From NCBI GenBank assembly GCA_020347585.1, contig CP070733.1, forward strand, positions 1,601,365-1,608,193: DNA of 6,829 nt, given 5' to 3'. The first letter of the stretch is position 1, and the number at the start of each line of letters is the position of its first letter. The notes beneath the pieces are model-generated. The model worked only from the letters and a program-made list of their open reading frames with translations. It searched no databases and was not told the DNA's origin. This DNA is from Pseudomonadota bacterium (GTDB lineage: Bacteria > Pseudomonadota > Gammaproteobacteria > CAMYNG01). This document shows positions 1 to 5,256 of the stretch, piece after piece. A program made the position numbers and the translations under genes.

Positions 1-848
1 ATGTGTTTGCGTGCGATGCGTACCCCGGTGTACTCGCCGTAGAACGCATACAGGTTGTGCAGGTGCCCGAGCAGGATAGCGCGCACCTCCTCGCTGTCGG
101 GCTCCGCAAGGTGCTTCCCGGTATCGAGGTAGTGACGGATCTCGCGAAAGATCCACGGGCGCCCCTGCGCCGCGCGCCCGATCATCACAGCATCCGCACC
201 GGTTTGCTCGAGCACGGCACGCGCCTTTTCCGGCGTGGTGATGTCGCCATTGGCAATGACGGGTATGGAGACTGCCGCCTTAACCGCGGCGATGGTGTCG
301 TATTCGGCATCGCCCTTGTAGGCGCAGGCGCGTGTGCGGCCGTGGATGGCCAGCGCCTGTACGCCGGCGTTCTGTGCGATGTGCGCAACTTGCAGCGCGT
401 TGCGGTTGTCCTTGTCCCAGCCGGTGCGAATCTTGAGCGTCACCGGGATGTCGACCGCGCCAACCACCGCGTCAAGAATATTCGCCACCAGCGGTTCGTC
501 GCGCAGCAGCGCCGATCCAGCCATGACATTACAGACCTTCTTGGCGGGGCAGCCCATGTTGATGTCGATGATCTGCGCGCCCTGGTCCGCGTTGTAGCGC
601 GCGGCTTCGGCCATCATCTGCGGGTCGGAGCCGGCAATCTGCACCGACTTGGGTTCGGTCTCTCCAGCGTGGTTGGCGCGCCGTTGTGTCTTGGTGCTGC
701 CCCACAATAGCGAGTTGGACGAGATCATCTCGGACACGGCAAGTCCAGCGCCCAGGTCCTTGCACAACTGGCGGAACGGGCGATCGGTGACACCGGCCAT
801 GGGCGCCAGTACCAGGTTGTTGTCCAGTTTGTAAGGTCCGATCTTCAT
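1..848 (-). CDS. dusB: tRNA-dihydrouridine synthase B, C-terminus beyond window
   Basis: FMN-dependent enzyme that reduces specific uridines in the tRNA D-loop to dihydrouridine, in the cytoplasm. The first 282 residues are visible and the frame is still open at the left edge; the family is about 320-340 residues, so roughly 40-50 are missing. The N-terminus reads MKIGPYKLDNNLVLAPMAGV, followed by TDRPFR, the usual FMN-binding start of the TIM barrel. NMGCPAKKV places the catalytic cysteine at residue 100, the same number as in E. coli DusB. Lys139 (in VTLKIRTGWD), HGRTR (169-173), ANGDI (199-203) and GRAAQGRPW (224-232) are further FMN or phosphate contacts of the family. The start is fixed by homology; no good Shine-Dalgarno precedes it. 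It lies 172 nt downstream of the DUF3426 gene. In many Gammaproteobacteria dusB is cotranscribed with fis, which would lie just beyond the left edge. No disrupted motif is seen. Confidence 0.96.
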   Translation of the reverse strand, partial: MKIGPYKLDNNLVLAPMAGVTDRPFRQLCKDLGAGLAVSEMISSNSLLWGSTKTQRRANHAGETEPKSVQIAGSDPQMMAEAARYNADQGAQIIDINMGCPAKKVCNVMAGSALLRDEPLVANILDAVVGAVDIPVTLKIRTGWDKDNRNALQVAHIAQNAGVQALAIHGRTRACAYKGDAEYDTIAAVKAAVSIPVIANGDITTPEKARAVLEQTGADAVMIGRAAQGRPWIFREIRHYLDTGKHLAEPDSEEVRAILLGHLHNLYAFYGEYTGVRIARKH

Positions 849-895
849 CGCAGACAATTCGCTGATGTTGTCTTTTATTTTGCGATCCGTTGCCA

Positions 896-929
896 GCGCG
901 GGGAGCAAGATAATACTCGCTCTCCGCGC
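896..929. repeat. Imperfect 11-bp inverted repeat in dusB leader
   Basis: The plus strand carries GCGCGGGGAGC at 896-906 and GCTCTCCGCGC at 919-929. These are complementary over 11 bp with a single G:T, around a 12-nt AT-rich centre. On the dusB-sense strand the same position is an A:C mismatch, so the RNA hairpin is slightly weaker in that direction. No U-run follows, so it is not an intrinsic terminator. The centre contains TATTAT, the best -10 candidate for dusB, so the dyad could be an operator or a leader structure. That role is inference. Confidence 0.5.
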
Positions 930-938
930 CCGGATAAA
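910..938 (-). promoter_or_regulatory. Candidate sigma70 promoter for dusB
   Basis: On the minus strand a -10-like TATTAT (910-915, 5/6 match) lies 17 bp after a poor -35-like TTTATC (933-938, 3/6 match). The bases after the -10 are GC-rich (CTTGCTCCCCGCGC), resembling the discriminator of stringently controlled promoters. The E. coli dusB-fis promoter is known to be of that type. The poor -35 makes this a candidate only. A start site would fall near 900-904, giving a leader of about 55 nt. Confidence 0.3.
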
Positions 939-944
939 GCGCAA

Positions 945-1013
945 TTAATGTATAAAGTTGCGAAATTCTTGCAGTTGCGCGCTAAGCGCTTTAGCGCGTT
1001 GAATATTTTTCAT
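945..1013 (-). CDS. Possible 22-residue small ORF after DUF3426 gene
   Basis: A 22-codon frame starts 7 nt after the DUF3426 stop codon and ends in TAA. It begins MKNIQRAKAL and ends EFRNFIH. An AGG overlapping the upstream stop lies 6 nt before the ATG, a modest ribosome binding site. Leu9, Leu13, Phe16 and Ile20 have the 4-3-4 spacing of a short amphipathic helix. The frame also contains the perfect dyad at 978-998, which may explain its base composition. No family is recognised. A chance ORF of this length is quite possible. Confidence 0.2.
   Translation of the reverse strand: MKNIQRAKALSAQLQEFRNFIH
978..998. repeat. Perfect 8-bp inverted repeat, 5-nt loop
   Basis: The arms are CGCGCTAA (978-985) and TTAGCGCG (991-998), perfectly complementary around GCGCT. 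It lies 23 nt downstream of the DUF3426 stop in the direction of transcription. In that direction it is followed by CAACTGCAAG, with no U-tract, so a standard intrinsic terminator is unlikely. It could slow polymerase, stabilise the upstream mRNA end, or be a protein-binding dyad; the sequence does not decide. Confidence 0.5.
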
Positions 1014-1020
1014 CTGTCGC

Positions 1021-2115
1021 CTAGAGCAAAGCAAATTCGAAGTTGACCGCGTCGTTGCCAGGGTCGAGCACCTCAAGCGCAAGGGATACCGGCTTGTTCG
1101 GCGCCATAAGGATCAGTTTCTCGCCGAGATCGCCAAGGTATTCATCCGGAACAAAGCGACGCTGCGCAACAATGTCGCCGGCAAGGTTCGACAGGATTAC
1201 CAGCAGGTCGGGGAAGGGCTGCTGGAATTCCGCCGTATTGACGATGGTCGCGGTGATAACCAGCACACCTTTTTCCGCCGGGTCGGTGCGGATGTCGCGG
1301 TTGGTGAGTTGCAGATTGTCCAGGTCGCGGCGCCCGGTGTATCGGCACGGCAGCACCTGGCATGCGCTCGCCACCCAGGTTGAGAGGGCGGGCATCCTGG
1401 CGGCAAGTTGCGTTCCGGAGAAAACCAGCAGTTGTCCGGCCAGCAGCGCAAGCAGCAGCAGCGCTGAGGTGGAGGCGATGGCCACACGGCGCCAGTCGGA
1501 GGCCGTTGCCTGTGCTGCCAGCAACGACTCCCTGAGCTGCGGCGGGATATCGTCATGCGTGTTGGCGTGTGACGAGGTATCGAATGCTGGCGCCTGTGGC
1601 GGGGCTTGCACGGCCAGCGGTGGTGGCACCACGATGCGGGCGCTGTCTTCGTCGGAAACAGTTTCGGTTGCCGGGGTGGCTTCGGGCTGCGTAGCTGCCG
1701 GATGCGGTGCAGCTTGCGGTTCCGGCGCCGGCATTTCGAATTCGTCCTCGGCATCGGCCCAGGCATCTTCCGCGACAGGGGATTCGGTCTCTACCTCGAA
1801 CTCCCAGGCCCCCGAGGTTAACGCCTCGGCAACCGCGCTGTCCTGTGGCAGGTTCTCGAGTGGCGGTTCCTCGTCGGGCATCGCCAGCTCGATGTTGTCT
1901 ATGTCGATTTCGCCCGCTTCGCGCTCCGTGGTGGACGTGAGGAAATGCTCGTCGCTTCCCGGTGGCGGCTCACCGGTCGGCAGATCCATGAGCAGGCGAT
2001 CTAGCGCGTTGAAGACGTGCTTGCAGTGGCCGCAGCGCACCTTGCCGCTGGCAGCCATAAGCTGTGTGTCGCTGATGCGAAAAACGGTACTGCACTCGGG
2101 GCACTTGGTATACAT
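1021..2115 (-). CDS. Zinc-ribbon, single-pass membrane protein with DUF3426 domain
   Basis: A 364-residue protein of unknown function. Residues 1-36 form an MJ0042-type zinc ribbon with two CxxC pairs (Cys5/Cys8 and Cys28/Cys31). Residues 45-200 are a low-complexity acidic, Pro/Ala-rich linker. Residues 211-232 are a single transmembrane helix preceded by Trp-Arg-Arg. Residues 250-364 match the DUF3426 pattern: Cys252 and Cys257 near the start, then VNTAEFQQPFPDLLVILSN, and RRFVPDEYL. The zinc ribbon is expected in the cytoplasm and DUF3426 in the periplasm (inferred from the arginines before the helix). The start is fixed by MYTKCPEC, the canonical N-terminus; the upstream bases are C-rich with no Shine-Dalgarno. 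It follows prmA by 88 nt and precedes dusB. I know this gene as a recurrent prmA-dusB neighbour, but its role is not established. The name describes domains only. Confidence 0.9.
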   Translation of the reverse strand: MYTKCPECSTVFRISDTQLMAASGKVRCGHCKHVFNALDRLLMDLPTGEPPPGSDEHFLTSTTEREAGEIDIDNIELAMPDEEPPLENLPQDSAVAEALTSGAWEFEVETESPVAEDAWADAEDEFEMPAPEPQAAPHPAATQPEATPATETVSDEDSARIVVPPPLAVQAPPQAPAFDTSSHANTHDDIPPQLRESLLAAQATASDWRRVAIASTSALLLLALLAGQLLVFSGTQLAARMPALSTWVASACQVLPCRYTGRRDLDNLQLTNRDIRTDPAEKGVLVITATIVNTAEFQQPFPDLLVILSNLAGDIVAQRRFVPDEYLGDLGEKLILMAPNKPVSLALEVLDPGNDAVNFEFALL

Positions 2116-2173
2116 GTTCGGGGGCTGGTGCGCGCCCGCCGGCAGGTGGCGCCCAGACGCGTGTTGTTGAAGT

Positions 2174-2199
2174 TTCTGACAAAACCAATCTTATCAGAA
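2174..2199. repeat. Short inverted repeat between prmA and DUF3426 gene
   Basis: TTCTGA (2174-2179) and TCAGAA (2194-2199) are perfectly complementary, separated by 14 nt. The dyad lies 4 nt past the prmA stop codon. The stem is short and AT-rich with no U-tract after it, so it is a poor terminator. It may be a binding site or chance. The rest of the 88-nt gap is GC-rich with no convincing promoter. Confidence 0.3.
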
Positions 2200-2203
2200 T
2201 AGT

Positions 2204-3127
2204 TTACCCGCTGCGGTGGGGCTGTCCGCGGGTGCCCACCAGGCACGCCCAGTCATCCTGCTGCGCGTACTGTGTCAGGCTTACCTGCGGGTACGCCGCG
2301 CATACCTCCGTGACCTGCGGCTGCAGGATGCCGGACAGCAAAAGGGTGCCGCCCGGGCGCAGCAGGTCACTGAGCGGCGCGGCGAGTTCTACCAGGGGTC
2401 CAGCGAGAATGTTGGCGACCACGAGGTCCGCGCCTCGCACTGGCAGCATCCGGGACGGGTCCGGCGTCGCATCGGGCGGCAGGCTAGTGTCGATGACTTG
2501 GTCGACGCCGTTGCGCGCGGCGTTCTGACGCGTCGCCACCAGCGCTTGCGGATCGTTGTCGACGGCATGCACGTGCCTTGCACCGAGCATGGCGGCTGCT
2601 ACGGCCAGGATCCCCGAGCCACAGCCATAGTCGATGACCAACTGGTCTTGCGGTGGATTCGCATCGAGCCACGCCAGGCACATGGCGGTGGTTGGATGGG
2701 TGCCGGTGCCGAAGGCCAGTCCCGGGTCGAGGATCACGTTGACCGCATCGGGTGCGGGCGGCGCGTGCCAGCTCGGGCAGACCCACAGCCGCTCGCCAAA
2801 GCACAGTGGCTTGAAGTTCTCCAGACCGGCGCGTAGCCAGTCGCGATCCTCGAGTGGCTCGATGCGCAGTTGCGCGCTGCCAGCGGCATCGTCCAGTGCG
2901 GTGTGTACCGGGGTCAGGTCGGTATCGGCGTCAAACAGGGCCACCAGGCGTGTGTGTTGCCACAGCGGGGTGGCGCCAGGCGGGGTGGCGCCAGGCGGGG
3001 GTTCGTAAAGCGGCTGGTCGGCGCCGTCCTGAAGCGTGACGGCGGCAGCGCCCAGATCCTCCAGCAACTCGGAGAGCGGCTCGGCGCTATCGGGGTCGAT
3101 GTCGAGGATGAGCTGGAGCCAGGGCAT
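2204..3127 (-). CDS. prmA: Ribosomal protein L11 methyltransferase
   Basis: A SAM-dependent enzyme that methylates ribosomal protein L11 in the cytoplasm. Its 307 residues compare with about 293 in E. coli. The N-terminal substrate-recognition domain starts MPWLQLILDI, and the linker carries DRDWLRAGLENFKP (94-107) and LWVCPSW (114-120). The catalytic domain has DPGLAFGTGTHPTT (134-147), SAM motif I VIDYGCGSGILA (164-175), the acidic VDNDP (189-193), and NILAGPL (239-245). The start is secure by homology, but upstream bases (CACTGTCTGTT) show no Shine-Dalgarno, and a repeat element ends 7 nt before the ATG. Residues 46-54 carry a GATPP duplication encoded by a 15-bp tandem repeat, a small insertion relative to E. 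coli. It lies 262 nt past accC, behind the accC terminator. E. coli prmA is near accBC too, separated by yhdT and panF, which are absent here. Confidence 0.97.
   Translation of the reverse strand: MPWLQLILDIDPDSAEPLSELLEDLGAAAVTLQDGADQPLYEPPPGATPPGATPLWQHTRLVALFDADTDLTPVHTALDDAAGSAQLRIEPLEDRDWLRAGLENFKPLCFGERLWVCPSWHAPPAPDAVNVILDPGLAFGTGTHPTTAMCLAWLDANPPQDQLVIDYGCGSGILAVAAAMLGARHVHAVDNDPQALVATRQNAARNGVDQVIDTSLPPDATPDPSRMLPVRGADLVVANILAGPLVELAAPLSDLLRPGGTLLLSGILQPQVTEVCAAYPQVSLTQYAQQDDWACLVGTRGQPHRSG
2965..3000. repeat. 15-bp tandem duplication inside prmA
   Basis: Two exact 15-bp copies (CGGGGTGGCGCCAGG at 2966-2980 and 2981-2995) are followed by a partial third copy (CGGGG, 2996-3000). Being a multiple of three, the duplication keeps prmA in frame and encodes repeated Gly-Ala-Thr-Pro-Pro in a loop after the conserved YEPPPG. 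It looks like a replication-slippage product that could vary in copy number between strains. Confidence 0.9.
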
Positions 3128-3139
3128 AACAGACAGTGG

Positions 3140-3174
3140 CGAGAAACGAGGAACTAGGAACTAGGAACGAGGGA
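3140..3174 (+). repeat. Left arm: five tandem 7-bp units
   Basis: Read on the plus strand, the units are CGAGAAA, CGAGGAA, CTAGGAA, CTAGGAA and CGAGGGA, back to back with no spacer. The consensus is CGAGGAA. This arm is nearest to prmA. Confidence 0.8.
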
Positions 3175-3284
3175 AATTCGGCAGAGAAAAGAGCAAAGGG
3201 AAAAGATACAAGTTCGCTTTTGAGCCACGGGGAACACGCGGGACTCGGGGAAACAGAATTGATACGCACAAACCGCACCAAAAT

Positions 3285-3304
3285 CCTCCCCTACCACAGG
3301 GAGG
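3285..3304. repeat. Hairpin in the element core
   Basis: CCTCCC (3285-3290) pairs with GGGAGG (3299-3304) across an 8-nt loop. It is a short GC stem inside the repeat element and overlaps the start of the GGGAAATTTCCC palindrome by one base. No function can be assigned. Confidence 0.5.
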
Positions 3305-3315
3305 GGAAATTTCCC
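3304..3315. repeat. 12-bp perfect palindrome GGGAAATTTCCC
   Basis: A perfectly self-complementary 12-mer in the core of the repeat element, directly after the small hairpin. It might be a dimeric protein-binding site or part of the element's fold. Its position inside an intergenic repeat makes a gene-specific operator less likely. Confidence 0.6.
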
Positions 3316-3340
3316 GGCGATTTGGCTTGAACGAGTGCAT

Positions 3341-3368
3341 TTCCTCGTCCCTCGAACCTCGTTCCTCG
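3341..3368 (-). repeat. Right arm: four tandem 7-bp units, inverted
   Basis: Read on the minus strand, the units are CGAGGAA, CGAGGTT, CGAGGGA and CGAGGAA without spacers. They share the consensus of the left arm but have opposite orientation, so the two arms can pair. This arm is nearest to accC. Confidence 0.8.
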
Positions 3369-3371
3369 CCA

Positions 3372-3413
3372 CTCGAGAAAAAACAGGGCCTAAAGGCCCA
3401 GTTTTTTCTCGAG
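3372..3413 (-). terminator. Intrinsic terminator of accBC, overlapping accC stop
   Basis: On the minus strand the arms are CTCGAGAAAAAAC (3401-3413) and GTTTTTTCTCGAG (3372-3384), a perfect 13-bp pairing. A T-T mismatch follows, then GGGCC/GGCCC around a TTTA loop. The GC stem followed by TGTTTTTT is a textbook intrinsic terminator, and the A-tract on the other side makes it work in either direction. The upstream arm is coding: it spells the last accC residues (LEKKLGL), and the TAG stop begins in the loop. The extra CTCGAG pairing outside the A/U tracts is uncommon. It should end most accBC transcripts and shield prmA from read-through. Confidence 0.88.
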
Positions 3414-4730
3414 ATAGTGAATATTGGTGCCGCCCGCCATGAAGGCCGAGTCGCGGCACAGGTCCGCGTGCAAGGGGGCGTTGGTTTTGATGCCCTCAAT
3501 GACCAGTTCGTTGAGCGCGCCGCGCATGCGTGCAATGGCCGAGTCGCGGGTCTCGCCGTGGGTGATCAGTTTGGCGATCATGGAGTCGGAGTAGGGCGGT
3601 ACCTGGTAGCCGCTGTAGATGTGCGAATCGACCCGCACCCCCGGACCGCCGGGCATGTGAAACGCAGTGACGGTACCGGGCGAGGGCATGAAATTTACCG
3701 GATCCTCAGCGTTGATACGGCACTCCATCGCGTGGCCGCGCCACGCGATGTCTTCCTGCCGGTAGGACAGCGGCTCGCCGGCAGCAATGCCGATCTGCTC
3801 CTTGACGATATCCACGCCGGTAATCAATTCCGTGACCGGGTGTTCCACTTGAACGCGCGTGTTCATTTCGATGAAATAAAATTCGCCGTCCTGGTACAGG
3901 AACTCAAAGGTGCCGGCCCCCAGGTAACCGATTTCGCGGCAGGCTTGCGCGCAGCGCTCGCCGATCTCTCCGCGCAATTCTTCGGTGATCCCCGGGGCGG
4001 GTGCCTCTTCGATAACCTTCTGGTGGCGGCGTTGCATCGAGCAGTCGCGCTCACCGAGATGGATGGCGTCGCCGTGCTGGTCGGCCAACACCTGGAATTC
4101 CACATGGCGCGGGTTGTCCAGGAACTTCTCCATGTATACGGTATCGTTGTTGAACGCGGTGCGCGCCTCGTTGCGGGTCAGCGAGATCGCGTTGAGTAGG
4201 GTTGCCTCGCCGTGTACCACGCGCATGCCGCGCCCACCGCCACCCCCGGCGGCCTTGATAATGATTGGATAGCCGATGTCGCGCGCGATACGCAGGTTTG
4301 TCTCATCGTCATCCCCCAGCGGCCCGTCCGAGCCAGGTACGCAGGGCACCCCGGCCTGCTGCATCGACTGAATTGCCGAGACCTTGTCGCCCATCAGCCG
4401 GATGGTCTCGGCGCGCGGGCCGATGAACACGAAGCCGCTTTCGGCCACGTGCTCGGCGAAGTCGGCATTCTCCGAAAGAAAACCATAACCCGGGTGGATG
4501 GCCACCGCGTCGGAAACCTCGGCGGCACTGATCACCGCCGGAATGTTGAGGTAACTGTCTACCGAACTGGACGGGCCGATGCAGACCGACTCGTCAGCCA
4601 GGCGCACGTGCTTCTGGTCGCGGTCGACGTCGGAATGGATTGCGACCGTTTTGATGCCCATTTCGTGGCAGGCGCGCAGGACGCGCAGGGCGATCTCGCC
4701 GCGATTTGCTATCAGGACCTTGTCAAACAT
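3390..4730 (-). CDS. accC: Acetyl-CoA carboxylase, biotin carboxylase subunit
   Basis: This subunit uses ATP and bicarbonate to carboxylate the biotin carried on AccB, the first half-reaction of acetyl-CoA carboxylase in fatty acid synthesis. At 446 residues it is close to the 449 of E. coli, and active-site numbering coincides. The N-terminal domain starts MFDKVLIANRGEIALR. The ATP-grasp domain shows Lys116, Lys159 with its Gly-rich loop (AAGGGGGRGM, 160-169), Glu201, His209, His236, Lys238, Glu276, Glu288, Arg292 (NTRVQVEHPVT), Glu296 and Arg338. All known catalytic and nucleotide- or biotin-contacting residues listed are intact. The ATG is preceded by GGGGAG about 12 nt upstream, a somewhat distant Shine-Dalgarno. 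It follows accB by 68 nt and its last codons form one arm of the terminator. Nothing suggests it is a pyruvate or propionyl carboxylase subunit, given the size and the accB neighbour. Confidence 0.99.
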   Translation of the reverse strand: MFDKVLIANRGEIALRVLRACHEMGIKTVAIHSDVDRDQKHVRLADESVCIGPSSSVDSYLNIPAVISAAEVSDAVAIHPGYGFLSENADFAEHVAESGFVFIGPRAETIRLMGDKVSAIQSMQQAGVPCVPGSDGPLGDDDETNLRIARDIGYPIIIKAAGGGGGRGMRVVHGEATLLNAISLTRNEARTAFNNDTVYMEKFLDNPRHVEFQVLADQHGDAIHLGERDCSMQRRHQKVIEEAPAPGITEELRGEIGERCAQACREIGYLGAGTFEFLYQDGEFYFIEMNTRVQVEHPVTELITGVDIVKEQIGIAAGEPLSYRQEDIAWRGHAMECRINAEDPVNFMPSPGTVTAFHMPGGPGVRVDSHIYSGYQVPPYSDSMIAKLITHGETRDSAIARMRGALNELVIEGIKTNAPLHADLCRDSAFMAGGTNIHYLEKKLGL

Positions 4731-4798
4731 CGTATCGTGCTACTCCCCGTCGCGGTGCTAGCGCCGCGCGGCTGGTAAAACGTGAACGAACCGGGCGG

Positions 4799-5242
4799 CT
4801 AATCGATAACGAACAGCGGCTGTCCATACTCCACCGGCTGGCCGTTCTCGCCGAGAATGGCTTTGATGGTACCGGCACGGTCGGCTTCGATCTGGTTAAG
4901 CAGTTTCATCGCCTCGATGATGCACAAGGTGTCGCCGACTGCGACCTGCTGACCGGATTCAACGAAGGGTTTTGCGCCAGGGGAAGGTGCGCGGTAGAAG
5001 GTGCCCACCATAGGAGACTTGACGGTGTGGCCAGTGATCTCCTCTGCGACTTCCGGTGCGGGTGCGGCCGCTTCAGCTGCAGCGGCCGCTGTCGGCGGCG
5101 GTGCGAGCGCGACCGGCGCTGCGGCTAACGGAGCTGTGGCGCGGCTGATGCGCACGGATTCCTCGCCTTCATGGATCTCGATTTCGGCAATGCCCGATTC
5201 TTCCAGTAGCTCAATGAGCTTTTTGACTTTTCGTATGTCCAT
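4799..5242 (-). CDS. accB: Acetyl-CoA carboxylase, biotin carboxyl carrier protein
   Basis: A small carrier (147 residues; 156 in E. coli) whose biotin shuttles between AccC and the AccA/AccD carboxyltransferase. Residues 1-34 are the conserved N-terminal segment (MDIRKVKKLIELLEESGIAE). Residues 36-66 are a flexible Ala/Pro linker. Residues 70-147 are the biotinyl domain: SPMVGTFY (76-83), the protruding thumb APSPGAKPF (85-93) typical of bacterial BCCP, and the biotinylation motif EAMKLLNQIEAD with the biotin lysine at 113. EAMKL replaces the more usual EAMKM, a conservative change. The gene starts 14 nt after the aroQ stop and precedes accC by 68 nt, so the three are very likely cotranscribed. 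In E. coli AccB represses its own operon; no comparable site can be identified here. Confidence 0.98.
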   Translation of the reverse strand: MDIRKVKKLIELLEESGIAEIEIHEGEESVRISRATAPLAAAPVALAPPPTAAAAAEAAAPAPEVAEEITGHTVKSPMVGTFYRAPSPGAKPFVESGQQVAVGDTLCIIEAMKLLNQIEADRAGTIKAILGENGQPVEYGQPLFVID

Positions 5243-5256
5243 CCGGTTGGTCCGTC

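Larger units (their letters stand above)
3135..3373. repeat. Inverted-repeat-bounded intergenic element (MITE/REP-like)
   Basis: The two ends are inverted copies: 3135-3151 (AGTGGCGAGAAACGAGG) matches the reverse complement of 3357-3373 at 16 of 17 positions, and weaker similarity continues inward through iterated 7-bp units. The interior of about 200 bp carries no conserved protein, one small hairpin and a 12-bp palindrome. Its wording (GAGCCACGGGGAACACG; CCTCCCC...GGGAGGGG) resembles dispersed intergenic repeats I have seen in environmental proteobacteria, but no search was run. There is no transposase and no clear target-site duplication. It fills nearly all of the accC-prmA gap. I call it a non-autonomous, probably dispersed repeat; the alternative is a locally evolved structured spacer. 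Confidence 0.6.

Noticed and set aside
3..710. Plus-strand open frame antisense to dusB
   Set aside because: The minus frame is unmistakable DusB with catalytic Cys100; the antisense translation matches nothing I recognise.
978..998. Intrinsic terminator after the DUF3426 gene
   Set aside because: The stem is good, but the sense strand is followed by CAACTGCAAG rather than a U-tract. The T-rich side faces the other strand, where there is no gene to terminate.
1043..2170. Long plus-strand open frame antisense to the DUF3426 gene
   Set aside because: Its translation is Ser/Ala/Gly low complexity without any domain. The minus strand encodes a clear zinc ribbon, membrane helix and DUF3426 domain. 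It arises from GC3 bias.
3140..3174. CRISPR-like array from the 7-bp units
   Set aside because: Units are only 7 bp and contiguous with no spacers; they are simple tandem repeats.
3128..3380. Target-site duplication flanking the inverted-repeat element
   Set aside because: Bases outside the arms (ACAGAC on the left, CGAGAA on the right) do not match, so transposition cannot be shown from this copy.
3154..3535. Minus-strand frames crossing the repeat element into the end of accC
   Set aside because: They overlap the accC coding sequence and its terminator and translate repeat DNA; no conserved protein sequence.
3327..4199. Plus-strand open frame antisense to accC
   Set aside because: It begins in the repeat element and runs opposite a fully intact AccC; no domain and no ribosome binding site.
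4731..4798. Separate promoter or terminator between accB and accC
   Set aside because: Only a GCCGCGCGGC palindrome and weak stems without a U-tract or -10 match; the gap is ordinary for an operon.
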